A DNA stretch of 64,000 bases, taken from assembly GCF_963677195.1 (NCBI RefSeq), contig NZ_OY781918.1:3398923-3462922 (forward strand). Reading direction: 5' to 3'. Positions 39,850-48,766 of the stretch are shown here, one piece after another (position 1 is the first letter of the stretch; every line of letters begins with the position of its first letter). Source of the DNA: an uncultured Marinifilum sp. GTDB lineage: Bacteria > Bacteroidota > Bacteroidia > Bacteroidales > Marinifilaceae. Under the pieces are notes generated by a model, which was not told the origin of the DNA, did not search any database, and worked only from the letters and a program-made list of their open reading frames with translations. Made by a program: the position numbers and the translations under genes.

Positions 39850-40124
39850 ACATCCCACGCTCAACGGTCATTATTGGATGTTTATCAGGTAAGAAGAAAT
39901 TCCTGTTCAAACATTTCTTCGTCTGCCAACTTCGCCAACTTTGTCACCTTCAAAATCTCGAGCTATTCATTTAGATGCATACTGAGGCATTGTATTCAAT
40001 TTCTTTCCAATTGCACACTTATTGCCATATAATATGCGAAAGGTTTTTTGGATAGATTAAGTACATATTAAGTCCGTACCAAATCCAAAGACAGTAATTG
40101 TTTTATTATTTAATATTTATACAC

Positions 40125-40766
40125 ATGGGTAAAATTAATCAAGGAATTCTTGGTGGGTTCAGCGGAAAAGTAGGTAATGTAATCGGTGGTAACTGGAAAG
40201 GTATCGATTATATGAGAGTTAAGCCAGCAAGTGTGGCAAATCCTAGAACAGAAGGACAGGTAGATCAGCGATCTAAATTTTCAACTGTTTTAAAGTTTTT
40301 ACAGCCAATGAAAGATTTTGTTAAAATCGGCTTTAAAGATTATGCAACAAAAATGACACAATTTAATAGTGCAATGTCATATAATCTTAAGAATGCAATT
40401 GCAGGAGATTATCCAGACTATACCATTGATTATGAAAATGCATTAATTAGTCGTGGAAGTTTGGCAGGTGTACTAAATGGAACTCTTGCTTCTATTGATC
40501 ATGGATTTGTTGATTTTTCATGGGTAGATAATTCTTCTGATGGAAATGCAAGTTCTATAGATAAAGCTATGGTTTTGGTTTATAATCAATCGAGAAATGA
40601 AGCAATTTTTATGACAGAAGGATCGACTAGAGAAACAGGAATATTAAAATTAGCAGTTCCTGAAAATTATGCAGGACAGTCTGTGGATTGTTTTATTTCT
40701 TTCATTAGTGAAGATGGAGCTAATGTTTCAAATAGTAAATATTTAGGATCTATTGTGGTCGATTAA
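40125..40766 (+). CDS. DUF6266 family protein
   Basis: A 213-aa protein beginning MGKINQGILGGFSGKVGNVIGGNWKG, the diagnostic start of DUF6266. The ATG at 40125 is preferred over a codon 27 bases upstream that would add MFYYLIFIH. The rest is a beta-rich domain (GFVDFSWVDNSSDGNASSIDKAMVLVYNQ). DUF6266 proteins are frequent in Bacteroidota and often near mobile elements or in multiple copies; their role is not known. It has its own terminator and lies just inside the right end of the island. Confidence 0.88.
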   Translation: MGKINQGILGGFSGKVGNVIGGNWKGIDYMRVKPASVANPRTEGQVDQRSKFSTVLKFLQPMKDFVKIGFKDYATKMTQFNSAMSYNLKNAIAGDYPDYTIDYENALISRGSLAGVLNGTLASIDHGFVDFSWVDNSSDGNASSIDKAMVLVYNQSRNEAIFMTEGSTRETGILKLAVPENYAGQSVDCFISFISEDGANVSNSKYLGSIVVD

Positions 40767-40788
40767 ATCTATTACTAAATTACTTCTA

Positions 40789-40820
40789 AACCGCTACATC
40801 AATTTTGTAGCGGTTTTTTT
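40789..40820 (+). terminator. Terminator of the DUF6266 gene
   Basis: AACCGCTACA (40789-40798) pairs with TGTAGCGGTT (40806-40815), followed by a T run. Confidence 0.9.
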
Positions 40821-41291
40821 ATAATTCTCTTCTAACATATCATTACACTATATAGATAACATTCGTCTTAATTTCGCCAATATTTTCACCAAAAATATGA
40901 AGGCAAATATTTATAAACTATATTTGATTATGGAAACAATCAAGTGTTTTAAAACCTTCACTTGATAAAATAAATCAACTTTTATTTTCTTAATAATAGT
41001 TAACAAAAAGTCCACTGTTTCGTGTACCGATTTTTGTACCTCTTACTTGTACCCCCTCTGAACATAGCGTATCGTAAATATTGTATCGGGAAATAGATAA
41101 GTAAAACATCATACTACAAAAAGACTATTAAAGTCACAATAGCAAAGGCATACAGAGGTAATTATATTATCGTAGAATTACCTTTTTTATTGTTATAATG
41201 TTATTTGCAATATAGTGAGATAGGTTCCTCTACCCTTAACCCAATGGTCTGGGAAGCCTTAGATCCGATTGGTACTCCTTAAATCTCCTTT
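40821..41291. other. Gene-free right edge of the island
   Basis: AT-rich sequence holding the repeat TTTTGTACCT at 41032-41041 and GTACC at 41024 and 41049. No coding frame is supported. Confidence 0.5.
41024..41053. other. Candidate right attachment site of the mobile island
   Basis: TTTTGTACCT (41032-41041) repeats the sequence at 20636-20645. Three GTACC motifs at 41024, 41036 and 41049 are spaced 12-13 bp, recalling a recombinase arm/core array. Confidence 0.45.
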
Positions 41292-42920
41292 TTAAGAGAT
41301 AATTTTGCTCATACCAGAATCTGAAAACATAATATTAGATTCTTTCCACTCAATAAGTAAATCGTATAATTTTTCTTTGCTAATATCTGGATTATCTTTA
41401 ATTTTTTGCCGAAGATAATCTTGTGCTTTACCTATTAATGGGCCTGGTCCAATACCAAGAATTTCTTTTATCTCATTTCCATTTAGTGGAAGAAAAATCT
41501 CTTCGGCAGAAGTGTCAGTATTCATTAATTGTTTGCCACATCCGGCACAATAATGCCATTCTAAATTAATTGACAAATTACAATTGGGACAATGCCCCGA
41601 ACCATCACTATTGGACCAGTCAAAAATACGCATCGTAAATTCCAGCAGCAGAGGTAAGTCGGGATCATTAACTGTTGTTTGATGTGCTGCTTCGTTACCA
41701 AATAATCTTATAAGATGAGAGTATGACTCAACTTCACTCGGCATTACTTTAGCTTTTTTTAAGGCATCTAAATATGAAAACAAACCAACAGCATTCTTAT
41801 TTTCAGCTATTTTTAGATTGAATTTTTTGCATAAATATTTAAGACAACGTTCCAATAAACTTCTTAAACTTATGGCTGCCGATTTCGTATTTTTCTTTTT
41901 AATATCAGAAAATATTTTCATCAAACTATCCTGTGTACTCTGATCGTAATGAAGAAGTCTTTCGGAGATTAACTGACTATGTCTGGGAATAAAAAAATCA
42001 TATTCCGACCATATATTTAAAGCACTTGCAATTAAAAAGGGTGTACACATAATATCAGAAGAATATCCAATTCTTATGTCAGCACCAGAATAATTCAATT
42101 TCTCATTGTTGATATTTGTACGATCACAAAAAATGTTGGATGGATGCAATACCAGAGGAGCCGCAATATTATCGGAAGTAAGATAGGTTGATATGTCTAA
42201 TAATTCCTTCTGAATATCTGTTGCCATAAGTTCAGGCAAAAATGATGATATTTCCCAATCGTACATAGACAAGCTGTTACAGGATAGGTCATAAGCTGTT
42301 ATGTCCGGTGTTTTTAAAATTTTATCAATAATACCAACAGCCTGCATCATATTCCCCTTAATCCAATTGGTACTTTGTTTCAGAGCTTTTATAAATTCTT
42401 CGATTATTTCGGGATGCTTAGATGCATAGCTTTCTCTAACTACTAAAAAGTTTAATCCTCCTGCAGCCAATTTACTATCATCATAAACAATAGAAGCATC
42501 GAAATTATTTGCTGCAAAAGATACATAAGGTTCCCATAAAGAAATAGCATCAACAAAACCATTATTAAATGCATCCATTTGTAATTCGGGCGACATAAAC
42601 GTATTGTAAATATCTATGCCAGCTGGTAAAGTGTGGGTGTATTTTTGCAAAAGGTAGTGCGCTGTAGATCCAAAAGCGGTACATACTTTTAACTCTTTGT
42701 TTCTTGAGTATAGAGGGTTACTTCCCGATCGTACTAGTACCGCTTCACCACCTTTTGAACGATTCACCAAAGCCAGTATTTTAATGGGAACTCCTGATGC
42801 TCTTCCAATAATAAATGGAACGCTTCCCATGAAAGCAACATCAACTTTACCATCGTAAAATGAATTTAAACATTCTGATCCTGAAGAATAAAATTGTGGT
42901 GATATGGTAACCTTTTTCAT
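41292..42920 (-). CDS. Cytosolic SBP-fold/DUF4145/zinc-ribbon/CCA-like fusion protein
   Basis: A 542-aa protein with no signal peptide. Residues 1-230 match an NMT1/SsuA/TauA substrate-binding protein from its second strand on (VTISPQFYSSGSECLNSFYDG, DVAFMGSVPFI, DAISLWEPYVS). The missing first strand and helix appear later, at 281-310 (DIRIGYSSDIMCTPFLIASALNIWSEYDFF). Residues 345-435 are DUF4145/HEPN-like (RLFGNEAAH at 405-413), then a zinc ribbon (Cys444, 447, 458, 461), then a CCA-adding-enzyme-like tail (EIKEILGIGPGPLIGKAQDYL). It overlaps the GNAT stop by one base. Ligand and role unknown. Confidence 0.8.
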   Translation of the reverse strand: MKKVTISPQFYSSGSECLNSFYDGKVDVAFMGSVPFIIGRASGVPIKILALVNRSKGGEAVLVRSGSNPLYSRNKELKVCTAFGSTAHYLLQKYTHTLPAGIDIYNTFMSPELQMDAFNNGFVDAISLWEPYVSFAANNFDASIVYDDSKLAAGGLNFLVVRESYASKHPEIIEEFIKALKQSTNWIKGNMMQAVGIIDKILKTPDITAYDLSCNSLSMYDWEISSFLPELMATDIQKELLDISTYLTSDNIAAPLVLHPSNIFCDRTNINNEKLNYSGADIRIGYSSDIMCTPFLIASALNIWSEYDFFIPRHSQLISERLLHYDQSTQDSLMKIFSDIKKKNTKSAAISLRSLLERCLKYLCKKFNLKIAENKNAVGLFSYLDALKKAKVMPSEVESYSHLIRLFGNEAAHQTTVNDPDLPLLLEFTMRIFDWSNSDGSGHCPNCNLSINLEWHYCAGCGKQLMNTDTSAEEIFLPLNGNEIKEILGIGPGPLIGKAQDYLRQKIKDNPDISKEKLYDLLIEWKESNIMFSDSGMSKIIS

Positions 42921-43354
42921 CAGTGAATTTGTTTTTTATAAGTAAACATATCAGTGTTACTATTTAAGGCACCTTCTATATATCCTAATTTTTGATAAAG
43001 AAAACGGGCTTTATTATCCGGACGTACCATTAACTCGATATTTTCGATATTATTGGTTCTAGCTTTAGATTCTATATGTTCTAAAAGTTTAATTCCATAT
43101 CCCTTACCTCGTTCATCTTTTGATACCACTAATTGATGAATCCATAAACTTTTTTTGTCACCATTTAATATTCCAAATACATAGCCTATTTTATTTTCTT
43201 CGTCCTCACAAATAAAAACATATTCTTTTAATACTGTGGTAGATAAATAATAAATCATTCTATTATTCGCCCTGATTCCTGGTTCTCCATTATGAGCTAA
43301 TCCGATAATGGTATCCACATCATTTTCATTGATTGTTCTGATTTTAACTGCCAT
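42920..43354 (-). CDS. GNAT acetyltransferase coupled to the SBP fusion
   Basis: A 144-aa GNAT enzyme starting MAVKIRTINENDVDTIIGLAHNGEP at ATG 43354; a further 22 residues upstream are open but read as non-coding. The core is LWIHQLVVSKDERGKGYGIKLLEHIESKARTNNIENIELMV and FLYQKLGY. The fold order and WIHQLVVS resemble diaminobutyrate acetyltransferase (EctA)-like members, but no ect genes are here. Its TGA shares one base with the next ATG, so both proteins are made together. Confidence 0.88.
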   Translation of the reverse strand: MAVKIRTINENDVDTIIGLAHNGEPGIRANNRMIYYLSTTVLKEYVFICEDEENKIGYVFGILNGDKKSLWIHQLVVSKDERGKGYGIKLLEHIESKARTNNIENIELMVRPDNKARFLYQKLGYIEGALNSNTDMFTYKKQIH

Positions 43355-44071
43355 AACATTAACTTTAATTACTTCAACTTTAAATTCATCAAAAAATATC
43401 ACGCCACACCAATCCCACATAAAAATTAGAAGCTATATTTGATAAGTACTAACAAATACACTTTTATTTATAAGCTTTCGAAAGAGTTTAAATATGCAAA
43501 TATTTGATCAGAATAGCTATCAATAAGTATATTATTTTTTTATTTCTTAAGGAAATCTCTTTTGCTTAAAACTAGCTTTATGTAGCAAAGTATACAGCAT
43601 TTGAAACAAGGATGCTAAACAGAAACACAGATATTAGCATGTTATTGTGCTGGTATATGCTTGTGCACTGCTTACTACCTGCTTTATTTCTTTCTGTAGC
43701 AAATTTTATTTTGTATTCTACAATACCTTTAAAACAATATAATTAGCTACAATTCTTATCTTTATAACTAATTTTAAGTACTCCATTTTAATTTCCTGAA
43801 CCTACATAAAGCAATACTCCACTTCTTTTACGCGCTATATAATTATGTATAAGTAATTAGTATACTAAAAAACTATAATGTGTTTTAATCTATTAAATTA
43901 GTTGATGATAATTGCTGCTACCTAATTAGATACAAGATAGAACCCTTAATTATGATTTATTAGGTTAAAATATTTTGGTAAGAAAAATTATTCGGTTTTT
44001 ATTATTACAAAATAATGCCAATTCTCATATAAAACTGAATTTACTACTATAGCATAAACAATTTGGCATGA
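43355..44071. other. Gene-free AT-rich spacer
   Basis: About 0.7 kb upstream of the GNAT-fusion operon, very AT-rich. No protein-like frame and no repeat were found; it must contain the operon's promoter. Confidence 0.5.
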
Positions 44072-44103
44072 AAAAACGAGCAACATTTCTGCTGCTCGTT
44101 TTT
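44072..44103. terminator. Terminator of the hsp20 gene
   Basis: AAAAACGAGCA pairs with TGCTCGTTTTT around a 10-nt loop; it can work in both directions. Confidence 0.85.
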
Positions 44104-44104
44104 C

Positions 44105-44548
44105 TTATGAAATTTTAATGGTACGAATGGGTTTCGGTTTTATCTCCTCTTTTTTAGGAAGCATAAGCATAAGAATTCCATCGTCGTATTTAGCTTTTAT
44201 CTTATCTCCATCAACCAAATTTTCAGGCAAACGAAACGACCTTTGAAATGATTGATAACTAAATTCTTTTCGGCTATAGTTTTCTTCCTGTGTTTCTTTT
44301 TCCTCTTTTTTCTGAGAAGAGATAATCAACTGATCCTTATCGAGGCTAATGCTAAAATCTGATTTTCTCATTCCAGGTGCAGCCACCTCAATAATATAAT
44401 TGTTTTCATCTTCCATTACGTTTACTGCAGGAACAGTAGTGTTTGTAATTGAAAAATTGTTGTTGTTCCAATCCATCCAATCTCTGCCAAAGAAATGATC
44501 AAAGAAGGATGGAAACATTCTGTCTGAATTTCTTTTAACAAGTGTCAT
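44105..44548 (-). CDS. Hsp20/alpha-crystallin small heat-shock protein
   Basis: A 147-aa chaperone that holds unfolding proteins in an ATP-independent way. The alpha-crystallin domain spans residues ~40-135: AVNVMEDENNYIIEVAAPGMRKSDFSISLDKDQLIISSQ and FSYQSFQRSFRLPENLVDGDKIKAKYDDGILMLMLPKKE, with the conserved GxLxxxxPK-like end. The N-terminal arm has RMFPSFFDHFFGRDWMDW and the tail KPIRTIKIS carries the I-x-I that docks to neighbouring subunits. Single gene with terminator. Confidence 0.95.
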   Translation of the reverse strand: MTLVKRNSDRMFPSFFDHFFGRDWMDWNNNNFSITNTTVPAVNVMEDENNYIIEVAAPGMRKSDFSISLDKDQLIISSQKKEEKETQEENYSRKEFSYQSFQRSFRLPENLVDGDKIKAKYDDGILMLMLPKKEEIKPKPIRTIKIS

Positions 44549-44870
44549 AACTTAATCTCCTATTATTTATTTTATTAATTATAATTAGGAATCGCGATTC
44601 GTTTTACTAATACCAAAATTCCTGCCAGCTCAAACTTTAAGACATATTGACCTCATTAATAGCAATATAACTGTCTTTTTGTCTTGATTTTAAATACAAA
44701 ACTGAAAAATTTGCAGGATAAGACTTTAATAGAAATCATTTCTGTTCTTAGATACATTAAACAAAATTGTATTACACAAGTGTATAATTCGACAGCAACA
44801 CAGCTATTTAAAATTGTTTTTTACTCAACTTAAAAGCAAACATTTAGTTTAAATTTTAAAAAATAGATGC
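44549..44870. other. Spacer upstream of hsp20
   Basis: AT-rich 0.3-kb gap between the hsp20 start and the terminator of the alginate lyase operon. It must hold the hsp20 promoter, but no CIRCE-like or other heat-shock operator is visible. Confidence 0.4.
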
Positions 44871-44900
44871 AAAAAAAACCAGATGAAATAAATCAACTGG
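44871..44900 (-). terminator. Terminator of the alginate/sugar-acid operon
   Basis: On the minus strand CCAGTTGA pairs with TCATCTGG (one internal mismatch) and is followed by eight T. It lies 33 bp after the alginate lyase stop. Confidence 0.85.
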
Positions 44901-44932
44901 CTTAATAAGTTTTTTAAATTAATTGAAGAACT

Positions 44933-46036
44933 TTATTTCTTATACAAATAGTCATTTTTCGTAAAATAGCCTTCATTAGAAACAGCAGCATCACTTACTT
45001 GTATACTTGCAGTTTTGAACCATACCTCGGCAAAATTTCCGTCTTTGTATTGCTTTTGAATATCTCCATTGTGCGTTTCTGCACCAGAACACCAATTCTT
45101 ATTTACTTCGGGTGATTTACCATTTGTTTGATTATAACAACCAAGCTTAAAAAAGCATCCTTCACCAGTATAAGCATTTTTACGTTCCACTCCATCTTGA
45201 CCAATCGATACAAATAATTTTTTAGTTTGCTCAGGAATGTTGGCTGCTGCAGTATATTCCGATTCAATTAAATTCTTTGTAAATGTTTTTGTTTCATGTC
45301 CTTCACTTGTAAATTTAAGACTCATAATACCCTCTTTAACCACTATTTCATAGCTAAATTCTTCGCCTAATGAAATCCCATCCTTTGGTTCTTCTGGATA
45401 GGTATTTTCTGATGTACCTACAACAGATAAGTCATATCCCCAAACTGCTGTCGAGTAATCCCATCTTCCGGGATTATCATCTCCTTTTGTATTGATTTCA
45501 TAATCCCAAAAAACTGAACCTTTGCTATGTCCAGGAAATTTCTTGTAAAATATTTTAAGAGGTTCATTCTCATGCCCATCGGCACTATGAATTTGACCAA
45601 TTACTACGGCATAAGAAGCAGCTACCCGAGCATCGCCCGTAGTTGATACATTCATTACTTTAAGTGTAGCTGTTAGTTTATCATCGGCAGTTTCAGGATA
45701 CCATTTTTTCTCTTGAGCCAATTCTGTTCTTGTGTTGTTCGAAGTTCCATGGGTATGACCAGCATTGGGCGTTTTATAAACAACCCAATTACTTTTACCA
45801 TCGTTTGCAGTATAAAAGAAATCTTTATGTTCAAAATTAATTGCATTACCCACATTCGAACCATCACCTAAAATTAATTTCCAATGTTCGAAAAACGGAG
45901 TAACCTCGCTCGCATAAACGCTCTCTGAAGCTTCTTTCTTTGTCGACTTTTTAGGTGAATTGGAACAGCTACTTAGTATTAGAAAAACACCAAGCACTAT
46001 TAAGCCTGATAATGATGTAATAATTTTTTTATTCAT
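44933..46036 (-). CDS. Alginate lyase, polysaccharide lyase family 7, lipoprotein
   Basis: A 367-aa PL7 lyase that cuts alginate by beta-elimination. The signal peptide ends in a lipobox (ILSSCSNS, Cys24), so it is tethered to a membrane surface. PL7 catalytic motifs are present: RTELAQE, VIGQIHSAD (Q-I-H) and the C-terminal FFKLGCYNQT with the tyrosine. The Ile in QIH is usual for polyguluronate-preferring or broad lyases. It is the last gene of a six-gene minus-strand operon with an FadR-type regulator. No SusC/D pair is present in the window. Confidence 0.93.
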   Translation of the reverse strand: MNKKIITSLSGLIVLGVFLILSSCSNSPKKSTKKEASESVYASEVTPFFEHWKLILGDGSNVGNAINFEHKDFFYTANDGKSNWVVYKTPNAGHTHGTSNNTRTELAQEKKWYPETADDKLTATLKVMNVSTTGDARVAASYAVVIGQIHSADGHENEPLKIFYKKFPGHSKGSVFWDYEINTKGDDNPGRWDYSTAVWGYDLSVVGTSENTYPEEPKDGISLGEEFSYEIVVKEGIMSLKFTSEGHETKTFTKNLIESEYTAAANIPEQTKKLFVSIGQDGVERKNAYTGEGCFFKLGCYNQTNGKSPEVNKNWCSGAETHNGDIQKQYKDGNFAEVWFKTASIQVSDAAVSNEGYFTKNDYLYKK

Positions 46037-46054
46037 TTTTTTATTCTTTAGTTA

Positions 46055-46489
46055 CTAAAAATCATTTTCTTCTGCCATTTTTACGACACCAACAGTTAGA
46101 ATTAAGTTAGCGAAACGACGCTGTTCTCCTGTTTGAATAATCAAAGTGGTAGCCGGCTCTCTAATTTTATCGTAAAATGCCCAACGCTCCAACTCTTTCC
46201 AGCTTACATTTCCTAATAATTTTTTATAAGCATTGTGTATTTCTGCCTTAGCTTTAGCAGGTTTTTCCATAACAATTGCACCCTGAACAGGGCAAACTTC
46301 CAGTATGCCTTCGAGTACAGTAAGTGCATCCAATAATCCCGGACGAAAATTAAGATGTACAGTTGTAGAATTTGGACCATTCATGGCACCAACGGGTAAA
46401 TTACCATCTGCAATAAGCACTTGTGCAAAATGTCCCGAACGCGCAAGCGCTTCCATAATTGTTGGGTGTATTACCGGAGTTTTTAGCAT
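46055..46489 (-). CDS. RbsD/FucU family sugar mutarotase-like protein
   Basis: A 144-aa protein of the RbsD/FucU family, which interconverts pyranose anomers (fucose mutarotase) or ribose forms. Family features are the early GHFAQVLIADGNLPVGAM stretch with catalytic His/Asp, and ERWAFYDKIREPATTLIIQTGEQRRFANLILTVGVV at the C end. The start at 46489 (MLKTPVIHPTIMEALARSGH) is chosen; the frame upstream adds 16 residues that look like a spurious hydrophobic leader. It lies between the SDR and the alginate lyase. Confidence 0.85.
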   Translation of the reverse strand: MLKTPVIHPTIMEALARSGHFAQVLIADGNLPVGAMNGPNSTTVHLNFRPGLLDALTVLEGILEVCPVQGAIVMEKPAKAKAEIHNAYKKLLGNVSWKELERWAFYDKIREPATTLIIQTGEQRRFANLILTVGVVKMAEENDF

Positions 46490-46566
46490 AAACTTAATCT
46501 TAATAATTAGGATAAAACACAAGGAGCTAAATTGCACCTTATGCTTTATATTTTAGTGATAAATAA

Positions 46567-47334
46567 CTACATATTGTAAACACCACCATTAATATCGAGC
46601 GTAGCACCGGTAATAAAACCATCGTATTCGGATGCCAGATATACAACTGCCCTCGCTACATCATCTGCATTACCAGCTCGTTGAATTGGAATACCAGCAA
46701 TTGTTTCATCGGCTGATTCTTTTGTGGTATGCGTATTATGAAATGATGTTCCAAGAATAAGACCCGGAGCAACTGCGTTAACTCTCGTACCTTGGGGACC
46801 TAATTCCGAAGCAAGTGCTCTTGTAAATGTAAGAATAGCTCCTTTGCTGGTAGAATAAGCTAAGGAGCCCGGATGGCCACCTTTACGTCCGGCAAGCGAT
46901 GCTAAGTTAATAATACTACTATTCTCATTTTTTGCCAGATATGGCGATGCTGCACGTGTCACAAACATCATAGATGTAAGATTAATATCCATTACCTTGT
47001 TCCAAAATTCAGCTTCCATTTGGTTTAACATTCTGCGTGCGACAAGCGAACCAGCATTGTTAATCAGAATATCTAAACCACCAAAAAATTCCACTGTTTT
47101 AGCAAGCATTGCATTGGCATCATCTTCCTTTGTTAAATCACCACTTATGGCAATTGCTTTTTGTCCTTTACTACTTGCATATTCAACCAATTTGTTAGCT
47201 GTATCAGCACTCGAAAAATAGTGAATTGCAACATTGGCACCTCTATCAATAAAATGTTTAGTAATTGACTCTCCAATACCTTGAGCACCAGCAGTTATCA
47301 GAATATTTTTACCAATTAATTTATTATTATCCAT
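46567..47334 (-). CDS. SDR oxidoreductase, probably uronate/ketoacid reductase
   Basis: A 255-aa classical short-chain dehydrogenase: cofactor motif TAGAQGIGESI (residues 14-24), NNAG, catalytic YSTSKG near residue 160 and PGLILGTSFH. Next to an alginate lyase, the best guess is reduction of the unsaturated uronate product (4-deoxy-5-hexosulose uronate to 2-keto-3-deoxygluconate). The gluconokinase in the operon makes a 5-keto-gluconate reductase (IdnO-like) equally plausible. Residue 39-43 (HYFSS) lacks an acidic residue at the usual NAD position, suggesting NADPH. Confidence 0.88.
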   Translation of the reverse strand: MDNNKLIGKNILITAGAQGIGESITKHFIDRGANVAIHYFSSADTANKLVEYASSKGQKAIAISGDLTKEDDANAMLAKTVEFFGGLDILINNAGSLVARRMLNQMEAEFWNKVMDINLTSMMFVTRAASPYLAKNENSSIINLASLAGRKGGHPGSLAYSTSKGAILTFTRALASELGPQGTRVNAVAPGLILGTSFHNTHTTKESADETIAGIPIQRAGNADDVARAVVYLASEYDGFITGATLDINGGVYNM

Positions 47335-47449
47335 AATATTTTAAATTTATTGAGTTAATTGTTATTGTTAAATTTAAACTTACTACAATAGTCTACTCCA
47401 TTCTCTTGTATTGCATTCTAAAAAGAAAGCAACTTATTTAGAATGTAGA

Positions 47450-48724
47450 TTATAATGCTTCTATTATCCCCAAAATTCCAGTGTATGAAATAACACATGA
47501 AAAGAAGAGTGCAGCAAACAAGCCAATATTTACTCCAATATTTGTCTTGTAGTTTTTCATTACTTTTTTATTGTTGACCATTAGAATAATTCCTAGAACA
47601 ACAACAGGTAAAACGAAAACATTAAATACTTGAGATAAAATTTGCATTTCGATTGGATTGGCACCAAAAACAGGCACTATTAATGCTACCAAACAGGCTA
47701 TAAAAGTTATAATTTTAAACTGTCGTGAACTTGTATCTAATTCACCAGACTGATAATCGGCAATTAATAAAGGAGCAATTAACAAGCAAGGAAAAATAGA
47801 AGAAAGTCCTGCACTTAAAGTTCCAAAAAAGAAAATAGTTACGGCTAAATTCCCAGCAATTGGTTCTAAGGTATTTGCCATATCCAATACCTGAGTTACT
47901 GGCTTCCCACTATAATATAAAGCCCCACAAGCAACAGCCATAACCGATCCACTAATTACAAATACCAATATAGCGGCTACAATAGAATCCTTTTTTTGTT
48001 CTTTTAAGTTCTTAATGGTCCACCCTTTACCTCTTACAAAAAGTGGTCTCGATAAAAATGTAGCTGCCGCCATAGTTGTTCCAACAAATGCCGCAGTCAT
48101 CATTTTACCACCAGGCACATCTGGAATTGTTGGAATTAATCCTTTTACAATATCAACAGGAAGAGGAAAAACAAAAAACAGAGAAAAAATAAAGGAAAGC
48201 CCCATTAAAGTAACAAAAATGACTAATATCTTCTCGAAGAAAGAATATTTCCCAACCATCATTAAACCATAAAAAACACCAATTACGAGTATGGCAATTG
48301 TAAGTACAGTTTCGTATTTGTATGCTATTAATCCTTCGAAATTCATGGCTAGAATTTCGTACAACATATTGGCCGAAATACCTAATATTCCCATTAATGA
48401 GTTCCATTGACCAAAAGAGATTCCAATGATTATTAAAATAGCTAAAATTTTCCCTCCTTTAATATGTTTCTTAAAACCATATAAAGCTGTTTCTCCCGAA
48501 ATTAAAGCGTAATTACCATAGGCAAACATTAAAACACCTGAAAAAATACAACTGATTAGTAAAACCCATAATAATTGCATTCCATAAGTACTTCCTGCAA
48601 CTATCATAGAGGTAACGCTACCTGTTCCTATGGTATATCCAATTGCAAAAATTCCTGGCCCAAAGCTTAAAATTATTGCAATTATCTTTTTTAATAATGA
48701 TTTATTTTTTTTGACTTCTGACAT
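47450..48724 (-). CDS. Nramp-related transporter lacking the metal motifs
   Basis: A 424-aa protein with about 11 hydrophobic helices and the Nramp/MntH fold (GPGIFAIGYTIGTGSVTSMI at TM1). The canonical TM1 metal motif DPGN reads GTGS and the TM6 MPH reads GTTMAAATFLSRP, so divalent-metal binding residues are absent. In this operon a sugar-acid or uronate proton symporter is more likely than a metal importer, though this is inference. It sits between the fused kinase-dehydrogenase and the SDR. Confidence 0.75.
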   Translation of the reverse strand: MSEVKKNKSLLKKIIAIILSFGPGIFAIGYTIGTGSVTSMIVAGSTYGMQLLWVLLISCIFSGVLMFAYGNYALISGETALYGFKKHIKGGKILAILIIIGISFGQWNSLMGILGISANMLYEILAMNFEGLIAYKYETVLTIAILVIGVFYGLMMVGKYSFFEKILVIFVTLMGLSFIFSLFFVFPLPVDIVKGLIPTIPDVPGGKMMTAAFVGTTMAAATFLSRPLFVRGKGWTIKNLKEQKKDSIVAAILVFVISGSVMAVACGALYYSGKPVTQVLDMANTLEPIAGNLAVTIFFFGTLSAGLSSIFPCLLIAPLLIADYQSGELDTSSRQFKIITFIACLVALIVPVFGANPIEMQILSQVFNVFVLPVVVLGIILMVNNKKVMKNYKTNIGVNIGLFAALFFSCVISYTGILGIIEAL

Positions 48725-48766
48725 GATTTAAAGCTTAGGTTAAAACTTGTTATCTAATCGTAATTA

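Larger units (their letters stand above)
38543..40124. other. 1.6-kb gene-free stretch inside the island
   Basis: No reading frame here looks like protein: frames are short, cysteine-, serine- or proline-rich by chance and change frame often. The stretch from about 38760 to 39540 is richer in G+C than its surroundings and strongly C-rich on the plus strand, and contains hairpins. AT-rich sequence flanks it on both sides. It may be a transfer or replication origin, a non-coding RNA, or decayed sequence. Confidence 0.6.

Noticed and set aside
42920..43354. Ectoine synthesis gene ectA
   Set aside because: The fold resembles EctA, but ectB and ectC are absent and the partner gene is unrelated.
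47450..48724. Calling the transporter MntH
   Set aside because: The metal-binding motifs are missing, so the specific name would mislead.
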